A stretch of DNA of 45,450 bases, taken from contig JASLGO010000033.1 in the NCBI GenBank assembly GCA_030150135.1, positions 1 to 45,450 on the forward strand, read 5' to 3'. The notes under the pieces are model-generated. The model was not told the origin of the DNA, did no database searches, and saw nothing but the letters and a program-made list of their open reading frames with translations. Below, in pieces: positions 1-7,807 of this stretch (position 1 is the first letter of the stretch; each line of letters opens with the position of its first letter). This DNA comes from Aquirhabdus sp. GTDB taxonomy: Bacteria > Pseudomonadota > Gammaproteobacteria > Pseudomonadales > Moraxellaceae. Made by a program: the position numbers and the translations under genes.

Positions 1-76
1 AAAAGCTGCCAAAATTAGCGGCTAATTAATATTTTTTATGACACAAGACAGGGGGCACAATTTTGAGCCATTATTT

Positions 77-1081
77 TCAACTACGCAAGTGAAGAAAACC
101 TTCATTAACTGTATTGAATAACTGAACAGTATGAGAATCGCGTAAAGAGCGAATCCAAGTAAACTGACGTTTCGCTAATTGACGTGTTGCATATAATGCG
201 CGATTCTGCATTTCTAGTATGTTTTTATTGATATTAACAGTCAATTGATATTCTGTGAGCAAATCATTTTCGGCGACAAACGGTCGTTCATTTTCCAGTT
301 GATCTAAATATTCCCAGACCTGACGATAACCCACAGAGCGCATAGAAGGAAACTCAGCAGTCAATAATGGTCGTTGACGTAACGTTTTGACCTCTTCAAC
401 AAACCCTGCCTTCCACATTTGCTGCAATCTCAATGCAATTCGCTCATGCAGTAAAGCACGGTCTGGCACAAGTGCATAAATCGTAAAATCGTCTGAAGTT
501 TCCTGAACAACCTGTTCATCATGAAAATCACTAATCGCCCGACCACTAATTCGATAGACTTCTAAGGCTCGCATCACTCGCTGGCGGTCGCTAGGCAAAA
601 AACGTTGAGCTGCACGAGGGTCGATTGCAGCTAACTGCTGATGAATCCAATCCCAGCCATATTGCTCTGCCTGAGCTGAAATCTCTGCACGCACATCGGC
701 ATCAGCTGCAGGCATTGCGGCCATACCTGAGAACAAGCTGCGAAAATAAAGCATCGTCCCACCAACAAGTAACGGAATCTTCCCACACTCGCGAATTTCA
801 CCAATCAATCGATGCGCATCTTCTACAAAGTTGGCTGCTGAATAAATATCCTCTGGTTCAATGATATCAACCAAATGATGTGGATATTGCTGTAGCTCTT
901 GGGCAGTTGGCTTCGCTGTACCAATATCAAGTCCACGATAAACCAACGCAGAGTCTACTGAAATAATTTCATAACGACCCGTATCATATAACTCACACGC
1001 CAAAGCAGTCTTGCCACTCGCTGTTGGTCCCATGATACACACAGCCGGTGGATGCTCAGATTTTTTATGATGAAGAGTCAA
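77..1081 (-). CDS. miaA: tRNA dimethylallyltransferase MiaA
   Basis: MiaA transfers a dimethylallyl group from DMAPP to the exocyclic amine of A37 in tRNAs that read codons beginning with U; it is cytoplasmic. The 334-residue protein carries the P-loop GPTASGKT (residues 18-25), the family signature DSALVYRG followed by DIGTAKP (about 43-58), and GGTMLYFRSLF near residue 107. Length is close to the usual 310-320. The start is a TTG placed directly after the mutL stop (TGATTG), with GAGG seven bases upstream; the first in-frame ATG would fall just before the P-loop and leave almost no strand ahead of it, so TTG is preferred. It is the last gene of tsaE-mutL-miaA visible here. hfq usually follows miaA, but only 76 bases remain before the window edge and it cannot be seen. 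Confidence 0.96.
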   Translation of the reverse strand: MTLHHKKSEHPPAVCIMGPTASGKTALACELYDTGRYEIISVDSALVYRGLDIGTAKPTAQELQQYPHHLVDIIEPEDIYSAANFVEDAHRLIGEIRECGKIPLLVGGTMLYFRSLFSGMAAMPAADADVRAEISAQAEQYGWDWIHQQLAAIDPRAAQRFLPSDRQRVMRALEVYRISGRAISDFHDEQVVQETSDDFTIYALVPDRALLHERIALRLQQMWKAGFVEEVKTLRQRPLLTAEFPSMRSVGYRQVWEYLDQLENERPFVAENDLLTEYQLTVNINKNILEMQNRALYATRQLAKRQFTWIRSLRDSHTVQLFNTVNEGFLHLRS

Positions 1082-3103
1082 TCAATCGCCTCGTGCAAAT
1101 AATTTATCAAGTTGTGATAGCGGAAATGCTCGCCATGTTGGTCGCCCATGATTACATTGACTGGCAAATGGCGTTTGTTCCATTTGACGCAATAATCCGT
1201 TCATTTCAGCAAGACTAAGCTGCCGATGGGCACGTACTGCGCCATGACATGCCATCGTTGCCAAAATGCGATCGCGGGCACGAATCAGACCACTATTACT
1301 CGGATTAACCTGAGAATCTGATTCATTTATAGTTATCTCAGATAAATCAATATCGGATAAAAGCTGCTGCACCAAACTCGTTATATTGCCACGCGCCAGT
1401 AACGCGGGTACCGCACGGACAACAACCGTTTGTTCACCTTGTCGATCAACTTCTAAACCTAGACGATTTAAGCTATCTTGAATCTGCTCAGCACGATGCG
1501 CTTGTTGTGCAGTCACATCAACAGCTAATGGTACTAATAATGGTTGTGTCTGCCATTGTTCGGATTGATTCGCATCCCATGCAACTTTTAATTGTTCCAA
1601 TAAAATTCGCTCATGTGCGGCATGCATATCAACCATGATTAAACCATCACGATTCTGCGCCAAAATATAAATGCCATGCAATTGAGCCAAAGCTAATCCA
1701 AGTGGATATTCATCTGCATCCTGTTTTGCATTTGAGTTGCCACCATCTTCTGGACGTAATGCTTGAAAATATTGACCTAAAGCAGCCTTCACGCCCTGAT
1801 TTTGATAAGAAGATTCTTGATACGGCTGATGAGTGTATGAGTTGAGTTTACTTTGATCTTTAAATGAAGAATCCGTAAAAGGTTGTGGCGCTTCAATTCG
1901 AGTATCAGCAAACGAATTAGAATCATATTGATGTAAGCCTAAAACAGATTGTATCTGCTCAGGCTGACGTTGACTCGGATGGAGCGCATCCGCAAGTTCC
2001 GCAGGTGCAGTTTGGAACTGTGATAAAACTTGTTTGGCATGGTGACGGACAAACTCATGCACTTCGCGTTGCGCAACAAAACGAACTTCATGTTTTGTTG
2101 GATGAACATTGACATCCACTCGCTCTGGATCAAGTTCTAAAAACAACAAAAACGCAGGGTGTTTATGTCCATGCAGAACTGATTCATAAGCCATACGTAG
2201 CGCATGACTCACACTACGATCTTTAACCACTCGACCATTGACATACAAATACTGTAAATCGGCCTGCGCGCGAGCTTCCGCAGGGTGACCAAGCCAACCA
2301 GCTAGTCTTAAATCCAAACTCTGTGCATCGACCCAATGCGCAGTATCAGCAAATCTCCCACCAAGGATTTTACGTACCCGTTGTAATCGTAACTCGCCAC
2401 TATCTGCAATGGGTAATTCCAGCTTACGCTGATCTTGATGAATCAGTACAAATGCCACATCAAAATGCACTAACGCCATGCGCTTAATCACTTCTTCAAT
2501 ATGGCTATATTCCGTTGCCACACTTTTGAGAAATTTACGTCGCGCAGGCACGTTATAAAATAAATCTCGTATCACGACACGCGTACCGCGCGCATGAGCA
2601 ATCGGTTTTAGCTTTATCTGGTCTTTCAAGGAAGACTGCGATGCATCATGATCAATTGCCGTATCCACAGCAACTTCGAAACCTAGACCATCGTCAGTCT
2701 GACTACTGGATAAACTAAAACGAGAAATAGCAGCAATCGAAGCTAATGCTTCGCCACGAAAACCCAAAGTCGCAATTGCAGCAAGCTGTTCTGCTGTAGA
2801 AATTTTACTGGTCGCATGACGTAAAACAGCCAGAACTAAATCATCAGGATGAATACCCGAACCATTATCCAGCACTTCAATCAGTGACGAACCGCCTTGC
2901 TGGATGCGTACTTCAATGCGTGTTGCACCAGCATCCAAAGCGTTTTCAACTAACTCTTTAACCACTGATGCAGGACGTTCAACCACCTCACCCGCTGCAA
3001 TCTGGTTAGCAAGTGCCGCTGGTAACTTTTGAATCCGTTTATGATTCAATGAATCAGACACTGACAACAACTCAGATGAGGATTCTTCCAAAAAATCACT
3101 CAT
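1082..3103 (-). CDS. mutL: DNA mismatch repair protein MutL
   Basis: MutL couples mismatch recognition by MutS to downstream strand removal. The 673-residue protein has an N-terminal GHKL ATPase (VENALDAGAT, DNGSGI, ATSKI, GFRGEAL), a variable linker rich in Q, S and P (about 370-470), and a C-terminal dimerisation domain. The C-terminal domain contains DMHAAHERILLE (about 492-503), ACHGAVRAH (about 628-636) and CNHGRPT (about 651). Together these match the metal-binding site of nicking-type MutL proteins, so this is probably an endonuclease-active MutL as in Pseudomonas, unlike the E. coli protein. The start codon overlaps the tsaE stop by four bases (ATGA), implying coupled translation, and miaA follows with no gap. 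Confidence 0.97.
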   Translation of the reverse strand: MSDFLEESSSELLSVSDSLNHKRIQKLPAALANQIAAGEVVERPASVVKELVENALDAGATRIEVRIQQGGSSLIEVLDNGSGIHPDDLVLAVLRHATSKISTAEQLAAIATLGFRGEALASIAAISRFSLSSSQTDDGLGFEVAVDTAIDHDASQSSLKDQIKLKPIAHARGTRVVIRDLFYNVPARRKFLKSVATEYSHIEEVIKRMALVHFDVAFVLIHQDQRKLELPIADSGELRLQRVRKILGGRFADTAHWVDAQSLDLRLAGWLGHPAEARAQADLQYLYVNGRVVKDRSVSHALRMAYESVLHGHKHPAFLLFLELDPERVDVNVHPTKHEVRFVAQREVHEFVRHHAKQVLSQFQTAPAELADALHPSQRQPEQIQSVLGLHQYDSNSFADTRIEAPQPFTDSSFKDQSKLNSYTHQPYQESSYQNQGVKAALGQYFQALRPEDGGNSNAKQDADEYPLGLALAQLHGIYILAQNRDGLIMVDMHAAHERILLEQLKVAWDANQSEQWQTQPLLVPLAVDVTAQQAHRAEQIQDSLNRLGLEVDRQGEQTVVVRAVPALLARGNITSLVQQLLSDIDLSEITINESDSQVNPSNSGLIRARDRILATMACHGAVRAHRQLSLAEMNGLLRQMEQTPFASQCNHGRPTWRAFPLSQLDKLFARGD

Positions 3104-3636
3104 AACTGTTCAGCCAATAGCATATCTAATTGAATTAATGCTGCAATTCCAACAGGGCTTAATGCTTCTATTGTTAAATGTCTTGTCACATCATCTGTTG
3201 CAATCTGCAATGTCAATTGCAAATCAGCGTCTGGAATCACAGGTTCGCCCTTTTGCGGCCATTCAATTAAAAATAAAGCTTGATGATCTCCAAAACGATT
3301 TTCAAAGTAGTCTCGAATTCCCATCAGTTCTAGTTCAAAAGGATCATTCAAACGATAAAGATCAAAGTGAAATACAGACTGCCCTGCAATTTGATAAGGT
3401 TCAACGAGTGTATAAGTTGGACTTTTAACCGCGCCTACATGTCCTTTTGCCTGTAGCCATGCACGAGTAAATGTTGTTTTGCCAGCGCCCAAATCTCCGA
3501 CGAGATAAATGATTCCTGATACACAGACTTGAGCAAGCTGAGTCGCGACCCGTATTGTTGCAGCCTCATCAACAAGATCAACATGGCGAATGCTTTGTGT
3601 TTTCGCTTCAATCGGATGCATGAAAGGAGTTGTCAT
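3100..3636 (-). CDS. tsaE: tRNA threonylcarbamoyladenosine biosynthesis ATPase TsaE
   Basis: TsaE is the small ATPase that works with TsaB and TsaD to form t6A at position 37 of ANN-decoding tRNAs. The 178-residue protein has a Walker A motif GDLGAGKTT (47-55), the family motif SPTYTLVEPY (about 72-81), HFDLYRL (about 91-97) and the Walker B-like LIEWP. Its length is slightly above the usual 150-165, owing to an N-terminal extension; an in-frame ATG five codons in (position 3621) lacks a ribosome binding site, so the first ATG is kept. It heads the operon with mutL and miaA, an arrangement common in gammaproteobacteria. Two of the three products act on tRNA position 37. Confidence 0.95.
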   Translation of the reverse strand: MTTPFMHPIEAKTQSIRHVDLVDEAATIRVATQLAQVCVSGIIYLVGDLGAGKTTFTRAWLQAKGHVGAVKSPTYTLVEPYQIAGQSVFHFDLYRLNDPFELELMGIRDYFENRFGDHQALFLIEWPQKGEPVIPDADLQLTLQIATDDVTRHLTIEALSPVGIAALIQLDMLLAEQL

Positions 3637-3693
3637 AGCACTCTGTCAGAACCAGTCAAAAAATATAAAGTAAAAGATTGTATCAAATGAAAA

Positions 3694-4590
3694 TCAAAAA
3701 AGTGAAATCGCAACCCCTAACCAAATAATCCGCCCAACCCAGCAATTATTCAAAAATGCCCAAAACGTATGAACAGGCAAACGATCACGAGTACGTAAGT
3801 ATTGATTCACAAACAAAATCAATGCAATGAAAAGCCCAACATATGCAAAGATCGATAAATGCAGTACATAAAACACAAACGTCATCAACACTAGAAAAAT
3901 CGCTTGTAAAATACCAATGATCAATAAATCATTTTTGCCGAAAAGAATCGCTGTGGATTTAATGCCTACTTTCAAATCATCAGGGCGATCCGTCATGGCG
4001 TATTGCGTGTCATAAGCAACTGTCCAACTTAAATTTGCCACATACAATAACCAACACATCAGGTCAGGCGTTTGCCCCTGAGCGACATAAGCCATCGGAA
4101 TTGCCCACGAAAATGCAGCACCCAATACAAACTGTGGCAAATATGTCCATCGTTTCATAAAGGGATATAAAGTCGCGAGAAACAACGCCCCAAACGCCCA
4201 ATACAATGTCTGAACTGGCAAGAACAATAATAATGCCGCACTCATCAAAAGTAAGATCACAAACAACACTAATGCAGCTTTAGCTGAAACTTTTCCACTT
4301 GCAAGCGGTCGATTCTTAGTCCGCTCAACTTGACCATCCACATGCCGATCTGCGAAATCATTAATCACACAGCCAGCGGAACGCATCAACACAACACCAC
4401 AAATGAAAATCAACACAATTGACCATGACGCGTGATGCACACTGGTCTGTTGACCTGCCAACCAAACTGCCCATAACGTAGGCCAAAGCAGTAATTCAAT
4501 ACCTACAGGGCGATCTAATCGAGTCAATTGCACATAAGCACGAATACGCTCGCGCCAAGATATAGATGGTGATTGCGCATAAAAATTCAT
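3694..4590 (-). CDS. ubiA: 4-hydroxybenzoate octaprenyltransferase UbiA
   Basis: UbiA attaches the polyprenyl tail to 4-hydroxybenzoate in the inner membrane, the second step of ubiquinone synthesis. The 298-residue protein is highly hydrophobic with about eight or nine predicted membrane helices. It shows LDRPVG followed by LLWPTLWA near residues 25-41, the first aspartate-rich motif NDFADRHVDG (77-86) and the second, DTQYAMTDRPDD (194-205), which bind the Mg-diphosphate of the prenyl donor. It lies 61 bases downstream of ubiC on the same strand, so substrate supply (chorismate lyase) and its use are probably co-transcribed. I see no clear terminator hairpin in the short gap before tsaE. Confidence 0.96.
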   Translation of the reverse strand: MNFYAQSPSISWRERIRAYVQLTRLDRPVGIELLLWPTLWAVWLAGQQTSVHHASWSIVLIFICGVVLMRSAGCVINDFADRHVDGQVERTKNRPLASGKVSAKAALVLFVILLLMSAALLLFLPVQTLYWAFGALFLATLYPFMKRWTYLPQFVLGAAFSWAIPMAYVAQGQTPDLMCWLLYVANLSWTVAYDTQYAMTDRPDDLKVGIKSTAILFGKNDLLIIGILQAIFLVLMTFVFYVLHLSIFAYVGLFIALILFVNQYLRTRDRLPVHTFWAFLNNCWVGRIIWLGVAISLF

Positions 4591-4651
4591 CGGATATTAG
4601 CTCACAGAACCTTATAAATGGCTTCAATCTAATTAGATCAGCATCATCGAA

Positions 4652-5233
4652 TTATACGTCTTTTTTGCGATTTAAAGATTCTACAAATGCAGGTAAAAAT
4701 GTCTCTTGGACTAAGAGATACTTTTGATGCCATACATAAGTCGTGCGCCGAGTCCAACCTTCAGAAAGTTGCGTAATTTCCCTTGCTTTTCGCTGTTCAT
4801 ATTTCGGAATTGTTTGCACACCACCCCGTTCAAACAACAAAGAACCTAAAGAACGATTTTTTAATAATTTTAAACGCCGACCCGACCCTGATAATGTTTG
4901 TAGGGGCATCACACTCCGCGCATGCACCCAAGGTTCTTCCTCATCACCAAATAATAGAACCTCCCGCACCCAAACACGTTGTCCTGCATAAAGATGCAAG
5001 CGTTTTATCTCATCAAAATTTGGATGCTGCAATGACTCGTTTAAACGCACTACACTAAATTCGCCACTAGCAAAATTGCGCAACTGCTGTGTTAACGATC
5101 CTTGTGCAAGGAGCCAAGGCACTAGCGATGATTCTGAGGTCAATCGTCTATGATATTTATTTCTGACGTTAAACCATTGTGCTGCACGTCTTCGTTTCTC
5201 TTTTGAAAACGAAGACGATGTTCTTAATCTCAA
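4652..5233 (-). CDS. ubiC: Chorismate lyase UbiC
   Basis: UbiC cleaves chorismate to 4-hydroxybenzoate and pyruvate in the cytoplasm, the entry step of ubiquinone synthesis. The fold is recognisable from VWVREVLLFGDEEEPWVHAR (residues 87-106, with the product-binding Arg at 90), TLSG, SLGSLLF and QETFLPAF (catalytic Glu at 177). At 193 residues it is longer than E. coli UbiC (165) because of a basic N-terminal stretch of about 25 residues. The given start is a TTG with AGGG about ten bases upstream; no ATG occurs before the conserved core, so a non-ATG start is unavoidable, although a later TTG or GTG is possible. It is 12 bases downstream of the DUF4124 gene and is followed by ubiA. Confidence 0.9.
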   Translation of the reverse strand: MRLRTSSSFSKEKRRRAAQWFNVRNKYHRRLTSESSLVPWLLAQGSLTQQLRNFASGEFSVVRLNESLQHPNFDEIKRLHLYAGQRVWVREVLLFGDEEEPWVHARSVMPLQTLSGSGRRLKLLKNRSLGSLLFERGGVQTIPKYEQRKAREITQLSEGWTRRTTYVWHQKYLLVQETFLPAFVESLNRKKDV

Positions 5234-5245
5234 TTTATATTAACC

Positions 5246-5797
5246 CTATCGAGCCGTAGGCTGCTGCACAAAAAACGTTGTCATCTGAGATTTTAAAATA
5301 CGCCCTTTTGCAGAGACTACTCGCGCTTCAAATTGATGTTGTCCACGATCAAGTGTATTGGGAGGAATTTTTTGGTCAGAAGTTTTGCCGTCAACTAAAA
5401 ATACTAAATGATCACCGTCTTGCAAATTCGGTTTCACTTCTACATTTGCCGAAAATGCATCAACTGAACGATGATATGTTTGATCTGATTTAGGTGAAAT
5501 AATCCGAATCGTGTAATTAATATTCGCCGCTGCGCTTTTTTGTGAATCATCATCACTCAATGTCTTAGCAATGACGTCTGGACTTAACGCTGGCACGGTT
5601 TCAAGAGGAGCTACATTCACTAATTGCGCGGACTTATCAGGAACATCGCTAAAACTCACATTCCCATCTGCATCGACTTTCTTATAAACAGCAGCTTGAG
5701 CAAACGACCCAACCATGGTCGTTGCCGAAAAAAAACTCAACAGCATTACACCAACCAGCAAACGTGGTTTAACGGTCATTTTATTAGAGATTCTCAT
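5246..5797 (-). CDS. Exported DUF4124 domain protein
   Basis: Envelope protein of unknown role, 183 residues from the chosen start. It opens with a basic segment and a hydrophobic signal peptide (LLVGVMLLSFF...) probably cleaved after SFAQA, followed by the DUF4124 signature VYKKVDADGNVSFSDVP. The C-terminal half (IRIISPKSDQTYHRS onward) looks like a small beta-sandwich that proteins of this family often carry. The longest reading adds 14 residues, but ATG at 5797 has AGGA eight bases upstream and puts the signal peptide in the normal place. Its stop is only 12 bases before ubiC, so it is probably the first gene of a DUF4124-ubiC-ubiA transcript; nothing in its sequence links it to quinones. 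Confidence 0.82.
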   Translation of the reverse strand: MRISNKMTVKPRLLVGVMLLSFFSATTMVGSFAQAAVYKKVDADGNVSFSDVPDKSAQLVNVAPLETVPALSPDVIAKTLSDDDSQKSAAANINYTIRIISPKSDQTYHRSVDAFSANVEVKPNLQDGDHLVFLVDGKTSDQKIPPNTLDRGQHQFEARVVSAKGRILKSQMTTFFVQQPTAR

Positions 5798-5911
5798 TAA
5801 GCAAGTCCTATGCGGATGGATGGAGCTATTGTAAACCACAAAACAATATATTTAAGTATGAATATGATGAAGATTGAGATATTTACGAAGAGTGGCGCTA
5901 TTAAGCATAAT

Positions 5912-5940
5912 AAAAAAGGCCTGCATTGCAGACCTTTTTT
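5912..5940 (-). terminator. Rho-independent terminator of glnA
   Basis: On the minus strand, 28 bases after the glnA stop, an interrupted stem with arms AGGTCTGCA and TGCAGGCCT is followed by TTTTTT. A-runs on the other side could also let it act on plus-strand transcripts. Confidence 0.85.
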
Positions 5941-5967
5941 TACTCACCGATTTCTAGAAATCAGAAA

Positions 5968-7377
5968 TTAGCAGCTGTAGTACATTTCGAACTCAACTGG
6001 GTGAGTTGTTGTGTTCAAACGACGTACATCTTCCATTTTCAGTTCGATGTATGCATCGAGCATTTCTTTGGTGAATACACCACCTTTCAACAAGAACTCA
6101 TGGTCAGCTTTCAATGCATCAAGAGCCATTTCAAGTGAGTGAGCAACTGTTGGGATCAATGCTTCTTCTTCTGGTGGCAAGTCATACAGATTTTTGTCTG
6201 CAGCCGCACCTGGGTGGATCTTGTTTTGGATACCGTCAAGACCAGCCATCAACAACGCAGCAAATGCCAAGTATGGGTTAGCAACTGGATCCGGGAAACG
6301 CGCTTCGATACGACGACCTTTCGGGTTAGAAACGTATGGAATACGGATTGACGCAGAACGGTTACGTGCTGAGTAAGCCAACATGATTGGTGCTTCGTAG
6401 TGAGGAACCAAACGCTTGTAGCTGTTTGTTGATGGGTTGGTGATCGCGTTCAATGCACGAGCGTGCTTGATGATACCACCGATGAACAGGATTGCAGTTT
6501 CTGACAAGCCTGCATATTCATCACCAGCGAAAGTGTTTACACCGTTTTTGCTGATTGACATGTGAACGTGCATACCTGAACCGTTGTCACCAACAAGCGG
6601 TTTAGGCATGAAAGTTGCTGATTTACCATGTTCATGCGCAACGTTCAATACTGCGTATTTCAATACTTGAACTTCGTCTGCTTTACGAACTAATGTGTTA
6701 AATGTCACACCGATTTCTGATTGGCAAGATGCAACTTCGTGATGTTGAACTTCAACGCGGCCTTCACCGAGCATCGCTTCAATCGCTTCACACATTGCAA
6801 CACGGATGTCTTGTGCGCTGTCAACTGGTGGTACTGGGAAGTAACCGCCTTTAACGCGTGGACGGTGGCCTGAGTTGCCGCCTTCGTATGAGTTAGAAGT
6901 TGACCATGCTGCTTCTTCTGCATAGATGGTGTGACGTGCACCTGACATGTCGATGTCGAATTTCACTTCATCAAAAATAAAGAATTCTGGTTCTGGACCG
7001 AAGAATGCAGTATCACCAATACCTGTAGATTTCAGATATTCTTCTGCACGACGTGCGATAGAACGTGGATCACGCTCGTAACCTTGCATTGTTGATGGCT
7101 CGATAACATCACAAGTCACAACAACAGTTGGTGCTGAGAAGAACGGGTCCATGAAAGCTGTTTCTGGATCTGGCATCAAGATCATGTCAGATGCTTCAAT
7201 GCCTTTCCAACCAGCAATTGAAGAACCGTCAAACATTTTACCAGTTTCAAAAGTGCTTTCATCTACAGTGTGTGCTGGAAAGCTCACATGTTGTTCTTTA
7301 CCACGTGTATCAGTAAAACGGAAATCTACCCATTCCGCTTCGTGTTCTTTAATCAAATTGAGAACTTTGTTGCTCAT
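5968..7377 (-). CDS. glnA: Glutamine synthetase, type I
   Basis: GlnA makes glutamine from glutamate, ammonia and ATP as a cytoplasmic dodecamer, the main ammonia-assimilating enzyme. The 469-residue length is typical of the GSI-beta class. Visible signatures are FDGSSIAGWKGI (about 49-60), the glutamate/ammonia site NGSGMHVHMS, the ATP-site stretch KRLVPHYEAP, and NLYDLPPEE near residue 400, which holds the tyrosine adenylylated by GlnE in regulated enzymes. The gene is monocistronic, with a strong terminator downstream and 430 bases of non-coding DNA upstream. That upstream region contains a plausible sigma54 promoter and an NtrC-like site (listed separately), consistent with nitrogen control. 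Confidence 0.98.
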   Translation of the reverse strand: MSNKVLNLIKEHEAEWVDFRFTDTRGKEQHVSFPAHTVDESTFETGKMFDGSSIAGWKGIEASDMILMPDPETAFMDPFFSAPTVVVTCDVIEPSTMQGYERDPRSIARRAEEYLKSTGIGDTAFFGPEPEFFIFDEVKFDIDMSGARHTIYAEEAAWSTSNSYEGGNSGHRPRVKGGYFPVPPVDSAQDIRVAMCEAIEAMLGEGRVEVQHHEVASCQSEIGVTFNTLVRKADEVQVLKYAVLNVAHEHGKSATFMPKPLVGDNGSGMHVHMSISKNGVNTFAGDEYAGLSETAILFIGGIIKHARALNAITNPSTNSYKRLVPHYEAPIMLAYSARNRSASIRIPYVSNPKGRRIEARFPDPVANPYLAFAALLMAGLDGIQNKIHPGAAADKNLYDLPPEEEALIPTVAHSLEMALDALKADHEFLLKGGVFTKEMLDAYIELKMEDVRRLNTTTHPVEFEMYYSC

Positions 7378-7435
7378 GCTTGCTATGCTCCAGCGCTAGA
7401 AAAATCAATAAAAAATCAATGCAACAACATTAGTG

Positions 7436-7504
7436 GTGAAACAGGTGTCAGATACTGCTCTTCGTCAGATACGGCTCTTCCACTACAACATCAACACCTT
7501 TCAC
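7436..7504 (-). promoter_or_regulatory. Putative structured leader of glnA with 17-bp tandem repeat
   Basis: Two near-identical 17-mers stand head to tail at 7447-7463 and 7464-7480 (GTCAGATACTGCTCTTC, one mismatch in the second copy). They are enclosed by inverted arms, GTGAAACAGGTG at 7436-7447 and CACCTTTCAC at 7495-7504, which would pair with a two-base bulge in a minus-strand RNA. If the sigma54 start near 7513 is right, the stem begins about ten bases into the glnA mRNA. Its function is unknown. Confidence 0.4.
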
Positions 7505-7524
7505 AAAGAAGTGAGCTTTTTAAA

Positions 7525-7540
7525 GCAAAGAACATACCAA
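7525..7540 (-). promoter_or_regulatory. Candidate sigma54 (-24/-12) promoter of glnA
   Basis: The minus strand reads TTGGTATGTTCTTTGC. The GG and GC dinucleotides have the sigma54 spacing and the -12 box TTGC is perfect; the -24 box TTGGTATG differs from TTGGCACG at two positions. It predicts a start near 7513 and a leader of about 135 nt. Sigma54 control of glnA is well established in proteobacteria. Assignment is by eye. Confidence 0.45.
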
Positions 7541-7722
7541 AAATACACTTTTGGTGCGTCTTTACTTTTTCTCAATCCATTGATCTCAAGTGCCGCTTAC
7601 ATCTAACTCAATTCATTCATTATACCGCACGACTTTCATGCCTATAACTTCAAATTTTACAATCCATTCGACACACGACAAACGCACCAAAAAAGATCTT
7701 AATTAATCATTTTTGTAATTTT

Positions 7723-7739
7723 TGCACCACAATAGCGCA
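7723..7739. promoter_or_regulatory. Candidate NtrC binding site upstream of glnA
   Basis: TGCACCACAATAGCGCA matches the dyad consensus TGCACYAAAATGGTGCA at 14 of 17 positions by eye. It lies about 185 bases upstream of the candidate -24 box, a distance compatible with an enhancer-like NtrC site. A perfect inverted pair of 11-mers, TTTTGGTGCGT (7549-7559) and its complement (7682-7692), resembles extra half sites. Confidence 0.45.
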
Positions 7740-7807
7740 CAAATCAAAAAAAGGACTTCAAGCATTCTCTAATAATAAAGCGGTTGTCAGTGTACCTAAA
7801 TATCTCT

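Noticed and set aside
7436..7504. Known glutamine riboswitch in the glnA leader
   Set aside because: The conserved core of the glnA/downstream-peptide glutamine RNAs was not recognisable; only the simple arms and tandem repeat are seen.
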